Shown in pieces: positions 1-8,765 of a stretch of DNA of 64,000 nucleotides. The translations under genes were made by a program, and so were the position numbers. The notes below the pieces were generated by a model. It worked only from the letters and a program-made list of their open reading frames with translations. It had not been told where the DNA came from and searched no databases. The stretch comes from Pseudonocardia sp. DSM 110487. GTDB lineage: Bacteria > Actinomycetota > Actinomycetes > Mycobacteriales > Pseudonocardiaceae. Each line of letters starts with the position of its first letter. The first letter of the stretch is position 1. The stretch spans positions 7,874,001 through 7,938,000 of the forward strand of contig NZ_CP080521.1 in NCBI RefSeq assembly GCF_019468565.1, read 5' to 3'.

Positions 1-35
1 GCCTTCAGATCATCAGAGCGCTCGTCTCGTGGGAA

Positions 36-386
36 TCAGCGGGGCGGCGCAGCGCGGTCGTCGAGCAGCAGCGAGGCGAGCGGCACGTGGTGCTGGCCGG
101 CGTGCATGTCCCGGTCGAGCAAGCCGCCCTGGCTGACGCGGCGGGGGAAGGAGATCTTGACGGTGTTCAGGGCCGGGATGCGGAAGAAGCGGACGGACTG
201 CGGATCGACGGCGTAGAGCCTCGCGACGACGTCCTCGTTGAGGAAGTCGGGGTCGGCGGCCGTCCGGTAGCCGTCCGCGTCGATCATGAACAGCTCCATC
301 GTGACCCAGAACGGTCCCGCGTTCTTCGACCGCACCTCGATCGCGAGGTCGCCGAGGGTGGTCGGACCCGGCTTCTCAGGCGGCAT
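36..386 (-). CDS. DUF4387 family protein
   Basis: A 116-residue protein with the features of the DUF4387 family, which is usually encoded next to AtuA-like (DUF1446) proteins; that is the arrangement here. It starts with an ATG that overlaps the end of the AtuA-like gene by 11 nt, so the two are probably translationally coupled. No signal peptide, membrane segment or catalytic motif is visible. The family has no firm biochemical role; a subunit or accessory of the AtuA-like protein is an inference from the constant pairing. Confidence 0.8.
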   Translation of the reverse strand: MPPEKPGPTTLGDLAIEVRSKNAGPFWVTMELFMIDADGYRTAADPDFLNEDVVARLYAVDPQSVRFFRIPALNTVKISFPRRVSQGGLLDRDMHAGQHHVPLASLLLDDRAAPPR

Positions 387-1767
387 CGGAAGACACCTTC
401 CCGTGCTCGATGTGGAACAGCGACCGCTCGTCGTCGACGGCGACGACGTGGTTGAGGACGAACTCGTAGGCCGCGCCGCGCTCGACCTCGGCCGGGGAGC
501 CGGCGAAGGCGAAGGTGGGCAGGTAGGTCATGCCCGGCAGGGGCAGGTGGAGCATCAGCGGGTTCGCGACTTTCGCGACGGCGGTGGCCGTGGCCTGGTC
601 GCCGGCCCGGACGACGAGCATCGCGCCGACCTCACGCGGCGGTCCGACCGCCGGTTCGAGCGCTCCGAGCACGCCGTTGTGGCCGTAGAGGCGCAGGTCG
701 AAGGCGTAGTCGTCCGGAGCGAGGCCGAGGGTCTGCCGGACCCGGGACCGGAGCACCTGCTCGAGCAGCGCGCCCCACTCGTCGATCCGGCCGAGGATGT
801 GCGAGTCCCGGATGGCGGAGAACGACATCGTCTCGTACCCGCTGATCCGAGCACCCTCGAGCTTGATCGTGGGTTGCTCGGCCGGGTGGAAGAGCGAACC
901 CTCGACCCGGACCCGGCGCTCGTCGAGCGCGCGGTAGGTGGCCTCCGTGACGTCCAGGGTTCCTGCCGGCTCGCGCATCCGCCACGGGTCGGCGGTCTCG
1001 TAGAGCATGTGCGCGGCGACCGAGACCGTGGTGCAGCGCGTGTCGGGGTCGAGGGGCTCGATCGTGAACCCCTCGGCGTCGATGGTGGCGAGCACCCCGC
1101 CCGCGCGGGGGTCCGTGGTGCACTGCCCACCGCACTCGACGATCTTCGACGCGTGCCACGTCGGGCCCGGCGGCATGCCCTTCATCAACGGGAACGCCGC
1201 GGCCACCGCGGTGTCCGTCGCGCGACCCGCGAGCACGACCCGAGCACCGGCGCGCAACGCCTCCGCGATCGGCTCGTGGCCCATCATGGCGACGATGTGG
1301 GTGCAGTCTGCGACGACGGCGGCGTCGAGCTCGCCCACGGGAGCGAGCGCGGACACCCGTCCCTCGCGCAGGTGCGTCAGCACGGTGTCCGAGGTCTGCT
1401 CGCTGTAGATCCGGGCGACCGGCAGGTCGAGCCGCAGGTCCGTGAGGATCTCGTCGACGATCCCGCCGACCCAGTCGACACCCGCGTCGGTGCCGCTGGT
1501 CCCGCAGGAGCCGACGATGAGGGGGATGCCCACCTCGGCCGCGGCCGCGAGCAGTTCTCGCAGGTCACGGGCGACGGCAGCGGCGGTGGTCTTGGGACGT
1601 CCGGCGCCCAGGTAGTAGGGCCCCGAGTCCGTGGAACCGCCGTCCACCGCGATCACGTCCGCACCGAGTGCAATCCCCCGCGCCACCGTCTCCGCCGGGA
1701 ACCCGGCTCCCAACATGCCGGTCGGGCTCAACACCCGGACGGTCTCACCGGTCTGCGCATGGTCCAT
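376..1767 (-). CDS. AtuA-like (DUF1446, acyclic terpene utilisation) protein
   Basis: 463 residues from the ATG at 1767; a GTG at 1803 would add 12 residues, but the family usually starts just before the VRVLSPTGMLG segment, so the internal ATG is preferred. The Gly-rich segment GSCGTSGTDAG and a following Glu/Cys-rich stretch (VECGGQCTTD) fit the AtuA/DUF1446 family, named from the acyclic terpene (citronellol/geraniol) utilisation locus of Pseudomonas. The exact reaction is not established. It is followed by DUF4387 and is divergent from a GntR/FCD regulator, so this is probably a small regulated catabolic unit, likely for an organic acid or CoA ester. Confidence 0.82.
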   Translation of the reverse strand: MDHAQTGETVRVLSPTGMLGAGFPAETVARGIALGADVIAVDGGSTDSGPYYLGAGRPKTTAAAVARDLRELLAAAAEVGIPLIVGSCGTSGTDAGVDWVGGIVDEILTDLRLDLPVARIYSEQTSDTVLTHLREGRVSALAPVGELDAAVVADCTHIVAMMGHEPIAEALRAGARVVLAGRATDTAVAAAFPLMKGMPPGPTWHASKIVECGGQCTTDPRAGGVLATIDAEGFTIEPLDPDTRCTTVSVAAHMLYETADPWRMREPAGTLDVTEATYRALDERRVRVEGSLFHPAEQPTIKLEGARISGYETMSFSAIRDSHILGRIDEWGALLEQVLRSRVRQTLGLAPDDYAFDLRLYGHNGVLGALEPAVGPPREVGAMLVVRAGDQATATAVAKVANPLMLHLPLPGMTYLPTFAFAGSPAEVERGAAYEFVLNHVVAVDDERSLFHIEHGKVSSDAA

Positions 1768-1808
1768 CTCGGCCGCTCTCTCCTCGGGCCGAGGACGAGC
1801 CACGGCGC

Positions 1809-1822
1809 TTTGCTACAGCAAA
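1809..1822. promoter_or_regulatory. Inverted repeat between divergent AtuA and GntR genes
   Basis: TTTGCT-AC-AGCAAA is a perfect 6-bp inverted repeat with a 2-nt spacer in the 119-bp gap between the AtuA-like gene (minus) and the GntR gene (plus). Size and position fit an operator for the adjacent GntR/FCD regulator. Binding is inferred. Confidence 0.4.
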
Positions 1823-1874
1823 ACTAGAGTGGGATAGCGAAGGGTGCAAGACGTCGCTTCCGACGCCTCGCCAT

Positions 1875-1880
1875 TAGAGT
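1875..1880 (+). promoter_or_regulatory. Leaderless-type -10 (TAGAGT) of GntR gene
   Basis: TAGAGT lies 6 nt before the ATG at 1887 and no Shine-Dalgarno sequence precedes that ATG. A TANNNT hexamer about 6-8 nt before the start codon is the usual arrangement of leaderless actinobacterial transcripts. Confidence 0.45.
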
Positions 1881-1886
1881 TGCCGC

Positions 1887-2609
1887 ATGGCCGAGCAGGC
1901 GTTGCGGGCTCTCGAGACCGAGACCCTCGGTGATCGCGCCTACCGCGCGCTGCACGAGGCCATCGTCACGGGCGAGTTGCACGAGGGCCAGAAGGTGACC
2001 GAGCGAGGCCTTGCCGAACGCCTGTCGATGAGTCCGACGCCCGTGCGCGCCGCCATCCAGCGTCTGGAACAGGAAGGCCTGCTGCGCCGGACCGGCCCTC
2101 GGACCGTCCTCGTCGCGAAGATCGGCGACACCGCCCTGCGGGAGATCGCGGAGGTCGAGGTGGCCCTCCGGGGTATGGCCGCGCGCTTCGCCGCGCGACA
2201 TGCCACCCCGGCACAGATCGACACCCTCGAAGCGATCCTCGACCAGGCGGACGACGTGCTGGTCGTGTTGCGGGAGCGGCGCAGGCAGGGCCGGGACATC
2301 AGCCGGCACGTCGACGCCATGCTCGATCTCATGGAGCGGTTCAACGAGGTCGTGGAGGACTGCGCCGACAATCCCCTCCTCATCAGCATCCTGTCCCGCG
2401 CCCGGGTGTTCTCGCGGGAGGAGCGGCGCAGGCTCGTGCGCGAACGGATCACACGGGGGTCCGATTACGGCGAGGACCGCTACGCCACGCACCACCGGCT
2501 GGTCGAGGCCCTGCGCGCGGGCGACTCCGAACGCGCAGAGGCGGCGGTCATCGAGGACGTACGCGGCGGCCTCAGCACCCTCCTCGCGGAATCGCCACCG
2601 CTCGGTTAG
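1887..2609 (+). CDS. GntR family regulator, FCD (FadR) subfamily
   Basis: 240 residues. A winged helix-turn-helix at about residues 10-80 (KVTERGLAERLSMSPTPVRAAIQRLEQEGLLRR) is followed by an all-helical FCD effector domain to about residue 230. FCD regulators usually repress adjacent catabolic genes and are released by an organic acid. It is divergent from the AtuA-like/DUF4387 pair, its likely target. The start is chosen from the -10-like hexamer directly upstream and the absence of an SD. Confidence 0.9.
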   Translation: MAEQALRALETETLGDRAYRALHEAIVTGELHEGQKVTERGLAERLSMSPTPVRAAIQRLEQEGLLRRTGPRTVLVAKIGDTALREIAEVEVALRGMAARFAARHATPAQIDTLEAILDQADDVLVVLRERRRQGRDISRHVDAMLDLMERFNEVVEDCADNPLLISILSRARVFSREERRRLVRERITRGSDYGEDRYATHHRLVEALRAGDSERAEAAVIEDVRGGLSTLLAESPPLG

Positions 2610-2950
2610 TACTACAGCTGGATTTCGTGATCACGGTGCTCGGCGCTGCTGCCGGGGCCGGCTCGGGGGCGTCGAACGGCGCGGGCCATGCGTCAAGCCG
2701 TGGTCGGCAGCGCCAACCCAGGCGCCACCACCGCCGCTGGATCGGCCGGTGTGGGTCGACCTCGTCCGGCTTTACGGTGAGCCCAAACAGTCCGTCACCG
2801 GCTTCGACGAACCCGTCCCGGGCGGAGTCCTCCAGGTCAGCTGCCGAGTACCCGGCCTGCTCAAACGGCGGAAACGCTCTGCGGACGGGCGTTGGTTCGG
2901 TTGTAGACCCGGTTTTGAGTTGACCGCTGACCGGTCTGTAGATCGTCCCG
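2610..2950. repeat. Intergenic region with degenerate repeat copy A
   Basis: This 341-bp gap between convergent genes holds no convincing intact gene. Positions 2739-2760 and 2884-2925 match 30736-30757 and 30873-30914 at 18/22 and 34/42 bases by hand alignment. Read on the plus strand it gives a coding-like segment (RPVWVDL, FDEPVPGG, VPGLLKR, DGRWFG) that then runs out of frame, as in a decayed short protein gene. See copy B at 30.7 kb. Confidence 0.5.
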
Positions 2951-3907
2951 TCACGGTTGAGCTGCTTGCGTTGCGTGGCAGCGGTGGCCGATCGTGCGGA
3001 GGGCGTCGAGCAGTTCGGGTGGGCCGTCGACTTCGAAGTCGGCGTCGATGACGAGGATGTGCGCGGCGAGCATGTGCGGAGTCTCCGCTCCGACGTGGAC
3101 GAGACAGGTGTGATCGTCGACAGGTTCGACGACTGTGGCCGGGGTCAGCCATTGCACCAGTTCGCTGGCCGGTATGTGCACGATCACCCGTGCGCGGTAG
3201 CGGGTGAGTGCGGCATCTACACCTTTGGTGACGTAGGCGGTGAGGTCCTGCTCCGGGGGCTCGCGCGGCGTGAAACGCGGCCCGGTGGGGGTTCGTGGCT
3301 GCATCCGGTCGACGCGGAAGGTGCGCCAGTCGGCGCGGGCGGAGTCCCAGCCGACGAGGTACCACTTGCGGCCGAGGTGCACCAGGCGGTGCGGCTCGAC
3401 CTCGCGGTGCTGGTCAGTGCCGTCGTGGGTGCGGTAGTCGAAGCGGAGGCGGTGCTGGTCCCGGCAGGCCGCGGCGACGGCGGTCAGTACCTCTGGGGCG
3501 ACGGTCGGTCCGCCGTGTTTGGGGGTGACGGTGGAGGTGCGCAGGAGGTCGATCCGGTGGCGCAGCCGGGAGGGCAGGACCTGTTCGAGCTTGGCCAGCG
3601 CGCGGGTGGCGGCTTCCTCGATCCCGGCGACCGCGCCACCGGTCGCGCTGTTGAGGCCGATCGCGACCGCGGTGGCCTCGTCGTCGTCGAGCAGCAGCGG
3701 AGGCAGCTTCGTCCCGGGGACGAGCCGGTAGCCCCCGGCCACGCCGCGCACGGCGTGCACTGGGTAGCCGAGCTCGCGCAGCTTGTCGATGTCGCTGCGC
3801 ACGGTGCGCGGGCTCACTCCGAGCCGCTCGGCGAGCTCCTCCCCGGTCCACGACGGGCGGGCTTGCAGCAGCGACAGGACCTGCAACAGTCGGGCCGAGA
3901 CGGTCAT
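2951..3907 (-). CDS. YafY-like HTH/WYL-domain regulator
   Basis: 318 residues from the ATG at 3907 (MTVSARLLQ). An N-terminal DeoR/HTH_11-type helix-turn-helix at about residues 3-55 (WTGEELAERLGVSPRTVRSD) is followed by a WYL domain around residues 145-220 with the signature RKWYLVGWD and a WCX-like C-terminus. WYL domains bind a small ligand or nucleic acid. It is divergent from an epoxide hydrolase with 65 bp between the starts and probably controls it. An in-frame upstream ATG would reach into that promoter region and is not used. Confidence 0.88.
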   Translation of the reverse strand: MTVSARLLQVLSLLQARPSWTGEELAERLGVSPRTVRSDIDKLRELGYPVHAVRGVAGGYRLVPGTKLPPLLLDDDEATAVAIGLNSATGGAVAGIEEAATRALAKLEQVLPSRLRHRIDLLRTSTVTPKHGGPTVAPEVLTAVAAACRDQHRLRFDYRTHDGTDQHREVEPHRLVHLGRKWYLVGWDSARADWRTFRVDRMQPRTPTGPRFTPREPPEQDLTAYVTKGVDAALTRYRARVIVHIPASELVQWLTPATVVEPVDDHTCLVHVGAETPHMLAAHILVIDADFEVDGPPELLDALRTIGHRCHATQAAQP

Positions 3908-3972
3908 CACATGGAGTGACGCTACTCCTATTGCGGAAGGGTTCTTGCCGTTATAGACGGTGTCATGCGGAC

Positions 3973-5175
3973 ATGACGAAAGCCACCACCGCATGCGCCG
4001 ACGCCGACGCCGACGCGAGCATCAGTCCGTTCCGGATCGACATCCCGCAGGCCGACCTCGACGAGTTGGACGAGCGCCTGGCCAGGGTCCGCTTCCCGGA
4101 TGAGCTGCCCGGCACCGGCTGGGACCTCGGCGTCCCGACCGGATACCTGGCCGAGCTTGTCGACTACTGGCGCAACGGATACAGCTGGCGCGAGCACGAG
4201 GCCGCGCTGAATCAGTTTCCGCAGTTCGTGACGGAGATCGACGGCGCCCAGGTGCACTTCCTGCACGTGCGCTCGCCCGAGCCGGACGCGGTGCCACTGA
4301 TCCTCACCCACGGGTGGCCGGGCTCGATCGTGGAGTTCCTCGGCCTGATCGGTCCGCTGAGCGACCCGCGCGCTCACGGCGGCGATGCGGCCGACGCCTT
4401 CCACCTGGTCATCCCGTCGGTCCCCGGCTTCGGCTTCTCCGGACCCACCCGCGATACGGGCTGGAATCCCAACCGGGTGGCCAGGGCGTGGGTGGAACTA
4501 ATGCGCCGCCTCGGCTACGAGCGCTTCGCCGCCCAGGGGGGCGACCTGGGCGCATTGATCACGCCGGAGCTCGGCAGGGTCGCGCCCGAGTCGGTCATCG
4601 GGATCCATGTGAACGCCGCCACCCTCGGCTTCCAGCCGCTCGGCCCCGCGCCGGAGGACGTGGTGGCCAAGCTGACGGACCAGGAGCGGCAGCGCTTGGC
4701 GGCGATCGGCATGTTCGCTGCTGTCGGTTCCGGTTACATGGCGATCCAGTCGACCCGTCCGCAGACCCTCGCGTACGGCCTGACCGATTCCCCCGCCGGC
4801 CAGCTCGCCTGGATCATCGAGAAGTTCAAGGAGTGGTCCAACCCCTCGGCCGAGCTGCCCGAGGACGCCATCGACCGGAACACCCTGCTCACCAACGTGA
4901 TGCTGTACTGGCTGACCGCGACGGGCGGATCGGCGGCGCGGATCTACTACGAGACCGGCAAGTACGCCCAGGCAGGGTGGTTCCCCCTCACCCGTTCCCA
5001 GGTGCCCACCGCGGTGGCGAACTTCGCCGGCGACACGGCCATCCGGCACTGGGCCGAGGAAGCCAACACCATCGTCCGCTGGAGCGAGTTCGACCGCGGT
5101 GGACATTTCGCAGCCCTGGAAGCCCCCGACCTCCTGGCCCACGACATCAGGGAGTTCTTCAGCACACTGCGATGA
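3973..5175 (+). CDS. Epoxide hydrolase, alpha/beta-hydrolase fold
   Basis: 400 residues. An N-terminal epoxide-hydrolase domain (about residues 18-120) precedes an alpha/beta-hydrolase core. The oxyanion-hole motif HGWPGS is at about 113-118, the nucleophile Asp of GGDLG is D191, and the general-base His lies in GGHFAA near residue 378. This is the microsomal-type epoxide hydrolase architecture, which hydrolyses epoxides to diols in the cytosol. The start at 3973 leaves an Ala-Asp-rich N-terminus (ADADADAS). A weaker in-frame start 57 nt upstream would overlap the promoter space shared with the WYL regulator. Confidence 0.9.
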   Translation: MTKATTACADADADASISPFRIDIPQADLDELDERLARVRFPDELPGTGWDLGVPTGYLAELVDYWRNGYSWREHEAALNQFPQFVTEIDGAQVHFLHVRSPEPDAVPLILTHGWPGSIVEFLGLIGPLSDPRAHGGDAADAFHLVIPSVPGFGFSGPTRDTGWNPNRVARAWVELMRRLGYERFAAQGGDLGALITPELGRVAPESVIGIHVNAATLGFQPLGPAPEDVVAKLTDQERQRLAAIGMFAAVGSGYMAIQSTRPQTLAYGLTDSPAGQLAWIIEKFKEWSNPSAELPEDAIDRNTLLTNVMLYWLTATGGSAARIYYETGKYAQAGWFPLTRSQVPTAVANFAGDTAIRHWAEEANTIVRWSEFDRGGHFAALEAPDLLAHDIREFFSTLR

Positions 5176-5382
5176 GTCCACAGCGATGGACCGACCGCGC
5201 GACGGCGTCGGCCGGCCAGGGTTCGAAGCGGATTGCTCCGAGCCCCGGCTGGTCCCACCTCGGCCCGCCGCTGCCAGTCTTCCCAGTCGTCCGGGAGCCT
5301 CGATGACGAACGGCATCGGCCTCGACGGGGACGGGAACGCAGCAGGGCGTGAACCCGACACGCCAACGGCTCGTGATCATCC

Positions 5383-5400
5383 CGGTCAGTGACCTGACCG
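5383..5400. terminator. Hairpin between convergent genes
   Basis: CGGTCAG-TGAC-CTGACCG is a perfect 7-bp stem with a 4-nt loop, located between the convergent epoxide hydrolase (ends 5175) and prolyl aminopeptidase (ends 5423). It may act as a bidirectional terminator; no U-tract is present, which is common in actinobacteria. Confidence 0.4.
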
Positions 5401-5422
5401 ACTCCGGAGCGCTGATCGACTC

Positions 5423-6400
5423 CTACGTCACGGCGAACCGGTCGAGCGCTTCGCGGATCCGCTCGGACATGGTGTCGCTCCCGCTGTGCCCCGCATCGTC
5501 GACGACGACCAGTTCTGCGCCCGGCCAGATACGGGCGAGCAGCCAGGCGGTGTCCAACGGGCAGCTCAGGTCGAGTCGGCCATGGATCAGCACGCCGGCG
5601 ATACCGGCCAGGCGCGGTGCGTCGCGCAGCAGCTCGCCGTCGGAAAGCCATGCGCCATGGGCGAAGTAGTGCGCGCAGAGGCGGACGATGGCCAGTCGGT
5701 CGGCCAGTGTCCGACTCGCGAAAGCCCCTGGCGTCCCGTTGGGCTCGTGGGCCTGGAGCGCGTCCTCCCAGGCGCACCAGGCGTCCGCGGCGCGCTCCCG
5801 CACGACCGGATCGGGATCCTCCATCAGGCGCGCGTAGGCGGCGACGAGGTCACCGTCGCGCTCGGCCTCTGGGACTGCGGCGCGGAACGCATCCCACTGC
5901 TCGGGCAGGAGCCGGCCGAGGTCGCGGTAGAGCCAGTCGATCTCGGTCCGTCGGCTGGTCGTGACGCCGGCGATGACGATCTCCGAGACCCGCGCGGGGT
6001 GTTGCCGAGCGTAGGCCAGCATCAGCGTGGAGCCCCAGGATCCGCCGTACAGCAGCCAGCGCTCGATCCCGAGGTGTTCGCGCAGCCGCTCCATGTCGGC
6101 GATCAGGTGGGCGGTCGTGTTGTGCCGCAGGTCGGCGGACGGGTCGCTCGCGTGCGGGGTGCTGCGCCCACAACCGCGCTGGTCGAACAGCACAGCCCGG
6201 TATCGGTCCGGGTCGAAGCACCGGCGTCGCACGGGAAGACTCCCCCAGCCGGGTCCGCCGTGCACGAACACGGCGGGCTTGCCGTCGGCGTTACCGCACG
6301 CCTCCCAGTAGACCCGAGCGCCGTCACCGACGTCGAGCAGGCCGTGCTCGTAGGGCTCGATGGGCGGGTACAGCGGGTCTACCTTCTCGACGCTGCTCAC
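5423..6400 (-). CDS. pip: Prolyl aminopeptidase (proline iminopeptidase, S33)
   Basis: 325 residues from a GTG at 6400. Conserved motifs of the S33 family are visible: PPIEPYEHGLLDVGDG at the N-terminus, HGGPGWG at residues 48-53 and GGSWGS with nucleophile S121. D277 (GRLD) and H305 (AGHS) complete the triad. The enzyme releases N-terminal proline from peptides in the cytosol. Length matches the family (about 310-325). A TACATT hexamer 7 nt before the GTG, with no SD, suggests a leaderless transcript. Longer in-frame starts exist upstream but carry no family similarity. Confidence 0.9.
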   Translation of the reverse strand: MSSVEKVDPLYPPIEPYEHGLLDVGDGARVYWEACGNADGKPAVFVHGGPGWGSLPVRRRCFDPDRYRAVLFDQRGCGRSTPHASDPSADLRHNTTAHLIADMERLREHLGIERWLLYGGSWGSTLMLAYARQHPARVSEIVIAGVTTSRRTEIDWLYRDLGRLLPEQWDAFRAAVPEAERDGDLVAAYARLMEDPDPVVRERAADAWCAWEDALQAHEPNGTPGAFASRTLADRLAIVRLCAHYFAHGAWLSDGELLRDAPRLAGIAGVLIHGRLDLSCPLDTAWLLARIWPGAELVVVDDAGHSGSDTMSERIREALDRFAVT

Positions 6401-6407
6401 GACCGCG

Positions 6408-6413
6408 AATGTA
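6408..6413 (-). promoter_or_regulatory. Leaderless-type -10 (TACATT) of pip
   Basis: On the minus strand TACATT stands 7 nt before the GTG start at 6400. The spacing fits a TANNNT leaderless promoter and supports that start. Confidence 0.4.
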
Positions 6414-6533
6414 TTAGCCCTTATACAACCGTACGACATGCGGCCGCCAACGATGGCTCGTTGACATGCAATAGCAAAACCCACAAGATGTCGCACATGC
6501 CACCGCCGCGGGTGGCAGCCGGGGAGGAGTGGC

Positions 6534-7856
6534 GTGAGCAGCTCCTCGCGATCGACCGACCCCGGCTCCACCACGCCGGAGCAGGGCGCTGCGCCGGGAG
6601 CGCGGCCCCGCGTCGGCCGCAAGGTCGTCCTCCTGCTCGCGCTCGCGATGTTCGCGCAGGAGTCGGTGTGGAGCTTCTACGACTCCCAGGTGCCCGCCTC
6701 CCTGCAGGTCTACCTGAGCTCGGCCGGCCTAATCGGGCTGGTGATGGGCATCGACAACGTCCTGGGCGTGATCGTCCAGCCACTCATGGGGCACCTCTCG
6801 GACCGGCTGAAGCGGCGGGTGGGCAGCCGGGTCCCGATCATCATGGTCGTGGCGCCCGCCGCCGCCGTACCGTTCGTCCTGATCCCGTGGGCGAACTCGC
6901 TGCCGGTCCTGCTGCTGTTCGTGATCTCGTTCGCGTTCCTGGCGAACTGTTCCAGGGTCGTCACCGAATCGCTGCTCCCGGACTACGTCTCCCGCGAGCA
7001 CCGCAGCCGCGCCAACGGAGCACTCAAGATCGCCACGAGCCTGACGATCGTGTCCTCGTCACTGGTCAGCCTGCTCGTGGTCGACCACGACCTGCGCCTC
7101 GCCTTCGTGATCCCCGCGCTCTTCATGCTGGTGTGCTTCGCCGTCGTCGGCCTCACCCTGCGCCGGATTCCCGCCCGGTCCGCGCATCCCGCCCCCACCG
7201 CGGTCGAGGCGGACGGAACCGAGACCACGGAGGATCGTCCCTTCCTGCGGATCCTCGCCGACGCCTTCCGCGACCGCAGGCGCCTCACGCTCATGCTGGG
7301 GATCCTGTGCTTCGCGGGCACCTGGGCCGGCCTGCGGGCGCTCACCACGCCCTACGCCACCGAGGTGCTGGGGATGTCCCGCGGTGCCGCCGGGGCGCTG
7401 ACCCTCCCCGGGGGGATCGCCTTCCTGGTGGCCGCCGTGCCGATCGCGTTCCTCTCCGACCGGGTCGGACAGGCCCGGATGATCGCGTACGGCATCTGCG
7501 GGTTCATCCTGGGAACGGTGGGGGCCTTCGCATGGCAGACACCGCTCGGCACCACCGTGTTCCTCGCCGTCGCGGCGATGGGGTACGCCTGCTTCAGCAT
7601 CAACGCCGTCGTCGCGATCTGGAACAGCGCCCCACACGAGCACGCGCTGGGCACTTACACCGGCCTCTACACCGTCGCCGCCTCGTCCGGCTCGGCGGTC
7701 GGACCCGCGGTGCTGGGATCGACGATCGACCTGACCAGCTGGTCCACCATGTTCCTCAACGCCGCGGTCGTCGCGGTCATCCCGCTGCTGATCTTCGCGC
7801 GGCTCGGTCGCCGGGCCCCCGCGACGGCACACCACTCGGAGCCACCGGTCGCGTGA
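6534..7856 (+). CDS. MFS transporter
   Basis: 440 residues with 12 predicted membrane segments split by a charged loop near residues 205-235. The loop-2/3 motif GHLSDRLKRRVGSRVP resembles the sugar-type GPH/SLC45 branch of the major facilitator superfamily. It starts with GTG at 6534, preceded by a GGGGAGGAG Shine-Dalgarno. The last four bases (GTGA) overlap the start of the following hydrolase, so the two are one operon; import of the substrate of that hydrolase is an inference. Confidence 0.88.
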   Translation: MSSSSRSTDPGSTTPEQGAAPGARPRVGRKVVLLLALAMFAQESVWSFYDSQVPASLQVYLSSAGLIGLVMGIDNVLGVIVQPLMGHLSDRLKRRVGSRVPIIMVVAPAAAVPFVLIPWANSLPVLLLFVISFAFLANCSRVVTESLLPDYVSREHRSRANGALKIATSLTIVSSSLVSLLVVDHDLRLAFVIPALFMLVCFAVVGLTLRRIPARSAHPAPTAVEADGTETTEDRPFLRILADAFRDRRRLTLMLGILCFAGTWAGLRALTTPYATEVLGMSRGAAGALTLPGGIAFLVAAVPIAFLSDRVGQARMIAYGICGFILGTVGAFAWQTPLGTTVFLAVAAMGYACFSINAVVAIWNSAPHEHALGTYTGLYTVAASSGSAVGPAVLGSTIDLTSWSTMFLNAAVVAVIPLLIFARLGRRAPATAHHSEPPVA

Positions 7857-8692
7857 TCCGCTTCATCGACCTCCCCGACGCCCATCCCGGCCGCCGGATC
7901 CTCAGCGGCAGGACGCCGCTCTTCGCGGCGCCGTCAGAGCCACGCTGCAGCTACACCACGTATGTACCCGGGTGCTACGACTGGGAGCGGCGTCCCCGCG
8001 TGCTCGTCGCCGTCCACGGCACGGGGCGAGACGTCGAGCGGACCCGGGACCGCTTCCGCGCACTCGCGGAGGAGCAGGGCCTGATCGTGGTCGCCCCGCT
8101 GTTCCCCGCAGGCCTCGACGACCCGGACGACCTGCACAACTACAAGGTCCTCGAGTACTCGACGATCCGCTTCGACCTGGTGCTCCTGCGCATCCTCGAC
8201 GAGGTCACGCAGCGCTGGAACGCTCGCACGAGCGAGGTACTGCTCTGCGGCCACTCCGGCGGAGCCCAGTTCGCCCACCGCTTCTGGTACCTGCACCCCG
8301 AACGGGTCGCCGCGGCCGCCTTCAGCGCCCCCGGCCGCGTCACCCTCGTCGACGACACGATCGACTGGCCGTCCGGCACCCGGGACACCGCGGCACGGTT
8401 CGGCATCCGCGTCGAACCCGATGCCCTCCGATCCACTCCGGTGCATCTGGTCATCGGAGCCGATGACCGCGGGGAGGCCGACCTCGCCGCCACCGCCGCA
8501 GCAACCCCGGACCAGCCCGGCCGCACCCGCCTCGAACGCCTCAGCGCCCTCGAGGACAACCTGCGGAATCACGGCATCTCGACCAGCAAGAACATCGTCC
8601 CGGCCGCAGGTCACGACGCCGACGCGACCGCACCCGCAATCGCCCGGTTCTTCGGCGACCTACCGATACCGGGACGCAGCACGCCTGAATGA
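7853..8692 (+). CDS. Alpha/beta hydrolase
   Basis: 279 residues, starting at a GTG that overlaps the stop of the MFS gene by 4 bp. Oxyanion-type HGTGRD is at residues 55-60, the nucleophile elbow GHSGG with S135, and a C-terminal AAGHDADA supplies the likely catalytic His. It has no signal peptide, so it should act in the cytosol on whatever the coupled transporter brings in. It resembles esterase/polyhydroxybutyrate-depolymerase-like hydrolases, but the substrate cannot be read from sequence. Much of the opposite strand and other frames is also open here because of the high GC. Confidence 0.8.
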   Translation: MIRFIDLPDAHPGRRILSGRTPLFAAPSEPRCSYTTYVPGCYDWERRPRVLVAVHGTGRDVERTRDRFRALAEEQGLIVVAPLFPAGLDDPDDLHNYKVLEYSTIRFDLVLLRILDEVTQRWNARTSEVLLCGHSGGAQFAHRFWYLHPERVAAAAFSAPGRVTLVDDTIDWPSGTRDTAARFGIRVEPDALRSTPVHLVIGADDRGEADLAATAAATPDQPGRTRLERLSALEDNLRNHGISTSKNIVPAAGHDADATAPAIARFFGDLPIPGRSTPE

Positions 8693-8765
8693 TCCGAGCA
8701 GCCCCACAGGTCCTGTGGCTCGCCCCGGTATGCCGCCCGGGACGAGCCGAACGCCCCCTCGCCCG

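Noticed and set aside
286..1827. Long plus-strand frame antisense to the AtuA-like gene
   Set aside because: Arg/Asp/Gly-rich composition typical of GC-driven antisense frames, no domain, and the minus-strand gene is clear.
5486..7852. A very long plus-strand open frame that runs into the hydrolase gene at 7853
   Set aside because: Its first part is antisense to the aminopeptidase and out of frame with the MFS gene; only the part from 7853 has a family.
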